From: Chloroflexota bacterium
Lineage (GTDB): Bacteria; Chloroflexota; FW602-bin22; JACPRP01
Reading direction: 5' to 3'
Assembly (NCBI GenBank): GCA_016210495.1
Contig: JACQUC010000221.1
Location: 1 to 27,734, forward strand
Length of the DNA stretch: 27,734 nt
The first letter of the stretch is position 1. The number at the start of each line of letters is the position of its first letter. Made by a program: the position numbers and the translations under genes. The notes beneath the pieces were generated by a model. The model had not been told where the DNA came from. It saw nothing but the letters and a program-made list of their open reading frames with translations, and did not search any database. Below, in pieces: positions 6,807 through 15,000 of this stretch.

Positions 6807-8528
6807 ATGCTCAAGGGATTCTCGGTGTTGCTCCCTCGCCCACCCATAGGATTGCCAGGGTTGCTTGCCACCGGGGCACCTCTTGTGCTCGGGCTCGTCA
6901 TCGTCTTTCCCTTGCTGGTGCTGATGGCGAACAGTTTCAACATCTCCCAGCCCGACCAACCCTCAGCCTATGGGACGCAGAACTGGGTCAGGGCCTTTGG
7001 GGACGCCAAGACTCTCAACTCGCTCTGGAACAGCTTTGCGCTGGGGATAGCTCGTACCGCGATAGGCCTCGTGATCGCCCTGGGCTTTGCCTGGCTAATC
7101 GCGCGAACCGATATGCCGGGCAGCCCTGTTTTTGAGCTTCTGTTCTGGCTTACCGTCTTTCTGCCCAGCTTGCCGCTGACCCTCGGCTGGATCTTGCTGC
7201 TCGACCCATCCTACGGGCTAGTCAATTCGACGTTGCAGAAGCTCCCCTTTGTACAAGGCAACCTGTTCAATGTTTACAGTTTTTGGGGCATTGTTTGGGT
7301 TCATCTGGCAAGCCACACGGTTGGGATTATGGCAGTCTTGCTTCTGCCCGCCTTCCGTCGTCTCGACGCTTCGTTGGAGGAAGCCTCTCGAATCGCCGGG
7401 GCCAGCCAGCTTACAACCATCGTTCGTGTGCTCGTCCCATTGTTCGCGCCAGCAGTTCTCGCCGTTGCGGTGCTGGCCTTTGTGCGCAGCCTGGAGACCT
7501 TTGAAGTCGAGCTGCTCCTGGGGATCCCGGCCGGCATCTACGTCTACGCGACGCGCATCTACGATCTCACCAGAGACGAGCCGCCACGCTTTGGTGAAGC
7601 CACCGCCCTGGCCTTCATCTTCTTGTTAGTCCTTCTGACTCTGGGCGTGCTCTATCAATGGTATGTTCGAAGGAAGACCTTTACCACGGTCACGGGGAGG
7701 GGTTATTCGTCAAACCGGCTGCCTCTGGGCCGCTGGAAATGGGTAGCAACCGGCGGTAGCTTGTTGTACTTCGGGGTTACCCTGGCTGGGCCGTTGATCT
7801 TGCTGGTGTCGGGCTCCTTCATGCGACGCTACGGGTACTTTGACATACCCAACCCCTACACGTTGCGTCATTGGCAGAATCTGTTTGGAGATCCCGTTTT
7901 CTGGGTGTCGCTCAGGAACAGCCTCGTGATCGCCAGTGCAGTTACTCTCGTCGTCATACCTCTCTATTCAACAGTAGCGTATGCCATTGTTCGGCGCCCC
8001 TCCCGGGCGACGCTCGCGACGGATATCTTTATGTGGGTCCCGTGGGCAGTACCAGGAATCTTATTGAGCTTGGGAATGCTCTGGCTGTTTCTTGCTACCC
8101 CGCTTAGAACCTTGCTATACGGTAGTCTCTTCGGCATTATCGTCGCTATGGTTCTCAAGGATAGCCCCCTGGCCACCTTGTTCTTCAAGGCCGCCTATTA
8201 TCAGATCGGCAAAGAGCTAGAGGAGTCTTCGCACATGTCTGGTGCTGGATGGTTTCACACCTACCTGCGCATACTCGTGCCAATGCTGGTGCCTACGGCT
8301 ATGACGATTGGACTCCTGGTCTTTTTGTCTTCCATTCGCGACATAAGCACTCCCGTGCTACTCTACAGCGCCGATTCGCGTCCCCTGTCCCTCCTCCTGC
8401 TCGAATACAGTTTCGGCAGGGAGCTGGAGCGAGCAACCGCCGTAGGCGCCCTCATGTCCGGGTTTGTACTGTTAGTTGCGGTCGCCGCGCGGTATCTTGG
8501 TTTCCGCGCATCACACGACCATGTCTAG
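6807..8528 (+). CDS. ABC transporter permease, fused double-domain (FbpB/AfuB-like)
   Basis: This is a 573-aa integral membrane protein with two homologous permease halves, giving about 12 membrane segments, as in ferric-iron-type importers where one chain replaces two subunits. Each half carries an EAA-like ATPase-contact loop: LEEASRIAGAS near residue 190 and LEESSHMSGAG near residue 471, each followed by an LVP turn. The first half begins with hydrophobic residues 15-45 and the second near residue 310. It would pair with the receptor encoded at 1794-3005. No ABC ATPase is found downstream; instead the stop codon is followed within a few bases by a broken SMP-30-like fragment. An ATPase lost in that rearrangement, or supplied elsewhere, is inferred. 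Confidence 0.88.
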   Translation: MLKGFSVLLPRPPIGLPGLLATGAPLVLGLVIVFPLLVLMANSFNISQPDQPSAYGTQNWVRAFGDAKTLNSLWNSFALGIARTAIGLVIALGFAWLIARTDMPGSPVFELLFWLTVFLPSLPLTLGWILLLDPSYGLVNSTLQKLPFVQGNLFNVYSFWGIVWVHLASHTVGIMAVLLLPAFRRLDASLEEASRIAGASQLTTIVRVLVPLFAPAVLAVAVLAFVRSLETFEVELLLGIPAGIYVYATRIYDLTRDEPPRFGEATALAFIFLLVLLTLGVLYQWYVRRKTFTTVTGRGYSSNRLPLGRWKWVATGGSLLYFGVTLAGPLILLVSGSFMRRYGYFDIPNPYTLRHWQNLFGDPVFWVSLRNSLVIASAVTLVVIPLYSTVAYAIVRRPSRATLATDIFMWVPWAVPGILLSLGMLWLFLATPLRTLLYGSLFGIIVAMVLKDSPLATLFFKAAYYQIGKELEESSHMSGAGWFHTYLRILVPMLVPTAMTIGLLVFLSSIRDISTPVLLYSADSRPLSLLLLEYSFGRELERATAVGALMSGFVLLVAVAARYLGFRASHDHV

Positions 8529-8530
8529 CA

Positions 8531-8981
8531 CTGGCAAATCAGGCGCATGACCCAAGACACGACTTCGCCTCGGGGCGTCCGGCTGTCGCCGGACGAGTGC
8601 ACCTTGTATGTGTCGCAAAGCGACGAGGATACGCCGGGCAAGCGGGAGCTGCGCGCATACCCGATTCTGGAGCACGGCGCAATAGGCCCGTGCACCGTGC
8701 TACACACTTTTGGCGCCGACCATCGCGGCCCCCACCGTGGCATCGATGGCATGTGCCTGGACAGTGAGGGCAATATCATCGCCTGCGCCGGTTGGCGGCG
8801 AAGTGGCCCGGGCCCCTTGATCTACGTCTTTTCCCCCGAGGGCCGCGTTCTGGAAACCCATCCGGTGCCCGCAGACGAGCCCACCAACTGCGCCTTCGGT
8901 GATCCCGACTTGAGGACCCTTTATGTTACAACTGCCGAAGGGCATCTGTACCGCGTCTTCAACACCGGCCTTCGGGGATAG
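8531..8981 (+). pseudogene. Truncated second copy of the SMP-30-like gene (3' half only)
   Basis: From about 8531 the DNA matches the second half of the gene at 3951-4844, starting at the segment near 4394. A reading frame from ATG 8547 encodes 144 residues that match the last 144 residues of that protein at 122 positions by hand alignment (about 85%). The N-terminal blades are missing and no Shine-Dalgarno precedes the ATG, so I treat it as a remnant. The frame has no internal stop, so decay is recent or a short product is made. Similarity may continue weakly past the stop to about 9000. It lies between the permease stop and the end of the convergent giant gene, marking a rearrangement boundary. 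Confidence 0.8.
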
Positions 8982-9005
8982 GGTGGCTCTCTGGAACACC
9001 TCAAG

Positions 9006-12000
9006 TCACGGCTTTGCCTGCCCCTGAGCTATGACCCTCGTCACGTCGCTGCCCACGAACCACCGTCCGTCGGTTAGCTGGCCGCTGACCGTGAAGGTGA
9101 TGTTGCCCGTGGTGGTGCCGAGGGCGCTTATCACTAACTGCCTGTCGAATTTCACCATCCTGTCCCGAATCCCATCCAGGTCGTAGTCCCCGACCGACGT
9201 CGGCGCCAGTTGCGCCGGAATGGCGGTACCCAACACGGTCAGCCTGACCGTGGACACATTGACCAGGTTCACGTCGTAGACATTCGGGAACTCCACGTAG
9301 CAGGTCACCGCGTTCCGGTCGCTGCGGCTGCCAAGGTTGAGCGTGTTCGGGTCGCAGTCCACGGTCGAGCCGATGCGCACCCCAAACGTCACCGATCTGG
9401 TGAGCTCGTTGCCGGCTCTGTCCCTCGCCAGTACCGTCAAGGTATGACTACCGGCCATCGCCGCCAGCGGCACGACCTGACCGTTGCTGACCGGCGCCCC
9501 GTCCAGCGTAGCCGCCGTCGTGTAGAGGCCGGACAGTAGGTCGGAGACGGCGAAGACTATCGTAATCGTATCCGAAGTCAGGTAGGGCCCGGCCGTTGGC
9601 GATGCGATGACGATTTCCGGGTTTGTCTTGTCGATGCTGATGCCACCTACGGTCGCCGTGGCCGAGTTGCCAGCCTTATCGGTTGCCGTACCGGTGACCG
9701 ACTGGTTCTGCCCCTCGGCGGTCACCACCGTATCCGGTGTCGAGGAAGCTATTCCGGAAAGCGCGTCGGAAACAACGAACGAGACTGTTACATTCGTGTT
9801 GTTCCAGCCCAGGCTGTTCGGCCCCGGCGTTCGGGAGCCCACTATCGTCGGTGGCGTCTTGTCGATCCTGGCCGCCGGCGTGACATAGGTGCTGCTGTTG
9901 CCCGCCCGATCGCTGACAACCACGCTGGCCGTCGCGGAAGCCCCCTCGGCCGTCAGCACCACCGGGCTGGTGCCCGGGTTCGTGCTCGCCACGCCCGAGA
10001 GATTGTCGCTGGCCGCATACGGTATCGACACGTCGGTGTTGTTCCACCCGGTCGCGTTGGGCGCCGGCGTCTGGGCGCCAAAGGCGATGGTTGGTGGCGT
10101 GAGATCGATGTTGATGCCCGATATCGAGCCTGTGGCCGAGTTCCCCGCCTTGTCCCGGAACGTGCGGCTGACGGATTGATTCGCGCCTTCTACACTCAGT
10201 GAGACGATCTCGACTGGTACGGTATCCAGTCCCGACAGCGAATCGGTGCCCGAGAACACCACCGTCACAGGCGAGTTGTTCCAGCCGGCGGCGTTGGGGC
10301 CAGGCGTCCGGCTAGACTCGACGCTGGGTGGAGTCCAGTCGATGCTGATGTTCGCCACGGTGGCCGACGCGGTGTTGCCGGCGAGGTCGGCGAAGGTGGC
10401 GGTGGCCGATTGGTTGGCGCCTTGCAGCGTCAGGGAGACGATCTCGACGGGGATGCGATCGACGTCGGAAAGGTTGTCGCTTGCGTCGAACCTCACCTCG
10501 ACCGGAGTGTTGTTCCAACCGTTGGCGTTGGCGCCGGGCGTGCGGGTGGACACGATCTGCGGCGGCGTCTTGTCGATGCGAATCACGATGGTCTTCGCCG
10601 CCTCCTGGTTGCCGGCGTTGTCCCGTGCGAAGTATGTCACGGTGATGATGCCCTCGGCCGATAGTGTGACCGACGCGCTATTGCCCGGCACCACGCCCCC
10701 GCCCGTCTGGGCGCCGGCCAGAGAGTAGCTGATCTCCTTGACGCCGGAGCCGGGGATGTTGTCCACGGCGCTCAAGGCCAGCGCCACGTCGGTGTTGTTC
10801 CAACCATTGGCGTTGGGCCCGGGCGAGGGAACGGCCGTGGTCCTGGGCGGCGTCTTGTCGAGCACCGTGATGCTGACGGCCTTCACGTCGGCCAGGCTCG
10901 GCGAGCCGTCGTCGGTAACCCGTACGCTAACTGTATGAACGCCGATTTGCAGCGTCGAGGGTGTCCAGTTGAAGACCCCGGTCGAGGCGTCGATACTCGC
11001 GCCGGCCGGAGCACCTCCCTCGACGCTGTAGGTCAGCCGGTTAGCCGGGACGTCCGGATCGCTCGCCGTGGCAACAAAGGTCAGCGGCGTTTGCTCATCC
11101 ACCACTAGCGACGGGATAGGGGCAAGCACCGGCGGCCTGTTCACCTCGTTGACGGTGATGTTGAAGCTTCTGGCATCGAACATGCTCGGCGTCCCATCGT
11201 CGCTCACACGAATGGTGGCGCCGTAGGTGCCTGGACCCTGCACCTCGGTGGGAGTCCAATTGAACACGCCCGTGTCTGGGTTAATGGCAGCGCCAGCCGG
11301 GGCACCGGGATCGAGGCTGAACGTGAGCCTGTTGGCCGGAACGTCCGGGTCGGTGGCCCGGGCCGTGAACGAGAGCAACGTCTCCTCATTCACGATCTGC
11401 GGACCAATTGGGTCCAGCGACGGGGCCGTGTTCCCCTGAGTGATCGTGAGCGTCGTGTTGACGACCGAGCTGAGCCCCTGGAAGTCGGAGACCCTCAAGG
11501 CGATGACGTTGGTGGGCAAGCCTGTCTGAGGATTCGCCGGGTAGACGAGTCCGAACGACTGTATCTGGGCCCAGGACAGTGTGGTCGACGCGCCGGAGAG
11601 ATCGTACGTTCCATCGTTGTTGATATCCCAACTGTAGCTCAGGGTATCGCCGAAAGGTAGGTCCGGGTCCGTGGAAGCGCTGCCGTCGAGGGTGACACCC
11701 AGGCCCACTTTCGTCGTGTAAGGACCGCCCGCGTTGGCGACCGGCGGGTTGTTCTGCGGCCTGGACAGCGTGAGGCTGCCGGCGGCGAAGCTGGACATCA
11801 AATCGGCCGCCGGATTGGGCAGATCGACGCCGAAGTAGATCGCTCGATAATCCTGCGTCCCAAGGAGATTCCACTGCCAGCTGGGACGCCAATTGATCTC
11901 GAAGATCCCGTTTCCGTCGGCGTCAGTGTCCGAGCCGACGGCCACCCCGGCCACAAAGAACGTGACCGTACCCTTGCCCGGGCCAACGACGGCCACGCTG

Positions 12001-15000
12001 GACACGGTATCGGTCACCCGCGCGGCCAGCCTGATGGTGTCGCTCACGACGGCGCTAACCCCGTTGCCGGCCACGAGGGTAGTCTGGGTGGCATGGCCCG
12101 AGGTAGGCGGTGGCGGGTTGGTGACCGTCGTCACCGAGGCGAGAGCGGAGATGTTCCCCGCCGACTGCGACGTGGCGACCACCGCGAAGTAGACCGGCAG
12201 ACTTTCGGGCAGATTGGGCGGGGCAACCACCGTGAGCGTTGCGGTCCCCGCCTGTTGCGCGTTCAACGTAATGGAGCTCTTGTCCAGCGATGCCGTCCAA
12301 CCCGGCATGCCGCCGGACACCGCAAGCGAGTACGTGTCTGTTACCTGGCCGCTGTTCGTAATAGTCACGGTGTATGTGACGGTCTGGGACTGAGGATAGG
12401 AAGCCTCGATCACTTGTCTGGTCGGGTCCGCGCTGATCTGGAGTCCCAGCTCGCCGTAGCAGCCCAACGCAACTACCGGCCAGATAGTGGCCAGGAACTT
12501 TGAAGGGCGGACGGCGTCCGTGTTGACGTAGCGGACTCCCTCTATCCACGGACCGTTTTCAAAATACTTGTTCACGAGGCCATCCGGGTTGTGGCTTTGC
12601 TGGCTGTGAATCAGCCAGTTGATCCCCGCCCGGACGCGAGGATCCTCCAGCGTGACACCCGCCTGGCAAAGGGCATAAAGAGCCTGGCCGGTGGCGAAGG
12701 CCGAGCCCGCCGGCAATCCACTGCGCTCGCGCCAGGACGCGTCGGCTATCTGCGAGTTGAAGAGGTCGTCACGGACCGATGCTACCTTGGGGTCATCGTT
12801 GGACAACCCGGCCGCCTTGAGGCCGATAATGGCATACGTCTTGTCCTGGTTCGTAGAAGGCGTTTGCCCCCGAATCCAGGTGACAGCCTTGTCGATGGCA
12901 GCCTGGTACAGTGCGGCCGTCGCCAGGTCTACTCGTTGCCTGGCCTGAGCCAGGACCTGAATGAAGCTGCCGGTGACCATCGTGTCACCCTGGTCCACCG
13001 GGGGCTCGGTGTGGTCGATGATCCAGCGCCCGTTGGACTGCTGCCGGCCCCGCACCCAGTTGGCAAGCTTCACCAGCACCTGGCTGCGGGCTGTGCTAAG
13101 GAAACGATCGTAAGCGGCCAGACCCATACCGACGAAGGCATCCAATGTGTTTATGTTCGAGTCCGAGCCGGAGCCATTGGGATAGCGGCCGATGCTGCCG
13201 GACGGTCCCTGGGAGCGGGCGATGAAGTCGACCAGGTACTCTGTGCCGCTGATTGTGGATTGGTTGACGATGTAGCCGGTGGAGGCGGACACGCCCATTC
13301 CATACAGAGACACGCCCTGGACGTGGCAGCCGAGGCAGTTGTTGTTCGTGGTCCACTTGTGGACGCCTATGGTCAGCCAATCCAGCCCACCCTGCCCGGA
13401 CGGAATGCGGTCTATCAGCGGGGTCTTGTCGATCTTGACAAAGGTCTCCTTGTAGGCCTCCTGGTTCCCCGCTCTGTCCGTGGACCTTGCCCAGAGAATG
13501 TTGCTGCCGGCCGTGCTCATCACGAACGGGCCGGTGTAGTTTGTCCAATTTATGCCCCCGTTGAGGCTGTACTGGGTCGTCTGCACACCCGAGCCCGTAG
13601 GGCCATCGGTGACCACCAGCGTCACCGTGACGTTGGTGGTGAACCAGCCATCGGCAAGCTGGCTGCCGGCCAGGCTGAAGCTCGTGATCGGAGCGGTCCA
13701 GTCGTCGTAAATCGTGATCGTCCCCGAGCCGGTGCTGGCATTGTAGTAGGTGTCGCCGTCGAACTGCAGAGCTATGGGGTAGACGCCGGCGCCGAAGATG
13801 TTGTTCACCGCCACGTTGCCGGCGCTGTCCGTCGTCGTCGTGAAGACCTGCGACCCAACCGTGAACAGGACTGTCTTTCCGGACATGGTGCCGTACAGGT
13901 TGTTGAGCTTAGCTTTGAGGGTGATGGCCTCCCCAACGCGCAGCACTGCCGGCCCCTGGTAGGTCAGGGAGGTGGACCTCTTGTTAATGGTCACCCTGGC
14001 CTGGTCGCTCGCCGAGGCCCCATCCTTGTCGGTGGTTGTGAGCGTGGGCGAATACACCCCCGGCACCATGTAAGTGTGGTCCCGGTAACCCTGACCCCCG
14101 ACCAGGTTCTCCACAATCCCGTCGCCCCATTCCAGCCTGGTGGCCAGCGTCGCGACGTCCGCCGCGCCGGGATCGCCGACGCTGGAACCTAGCCTGACAA
14201 AAGGTCCCCATTCCTGAGTTTTGTCGGGCCCGGCGTTGACGGTTGGCGGCAGGTTGGCCGTGTTCACGGTCTGCGTGATTCGGCCGGTCTGCTCCTGGTC
14301 GTCGACCAGGTCCAGCGTCACCGAGTACGTCTTGTTGTCGGGGAAGACGTGGGAAATCGGGCTCGACGGGTTGGTCACTGCCGCGGATCCGTCACCCCAG
14401 TCGAGGATACGCTTTATGACAGCGCCACCGTCCGGGTCGCTCGACGCGAGAGTGAAACTCGCCGACTGGCCCTCGTTTGGCATCGCGGGAGTGTAGGAGA
14501 TACTGCCGGTGGGCACGGTGAGAACCCTCTGCGTGAGAGTGAAGGTGTTCGAATGCCCCCCGGAATCGAAGACGGTCTGAGAAACGGTGTATGTGCCCGG
14601 GCCCGGGAAGGTATGCACCGGGTTCCTTTCCGTGCTGGTTGCGCCGTCACCGAAATCCCATAAATAGGAGGTGATGTCGCCGTCGGCGTCCGTGGACAAG
14701 TCCTGGAAAGCGACTGTCTGCCCACCCTCCTGGCCGGTCATTACCTTTAGCTGCGTGGTCGAGATATTCGTCGGGTTGCCGTAGTTGCTGAGCGGGCTGT
14801 AGCGCACGTACTTGGCGAACACGGGCCGCGAAAGGACGAACTCCTGAAGGTTGCCGTTGTAGGCCGCGGTGCCCGTGAAGACCGTCGTGAACGCGCTGTC
14901 GTCCGAGGTCGTCGTCGAGACGGCGATCTTGAAGTCCTTGACTCGCTGATCGAACCATCCATCGGCCCGTGGCATCACCCGAATCCGGTCGATGAGGTAG

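Noticed and set aside
12591..14192. 533-codon plus-strand open frame inside the giant gene region
   Set aside because: High-GC antisense shadow of the giant gene; the product is low in pattern and rich in Arg/Gly/Val without domains.
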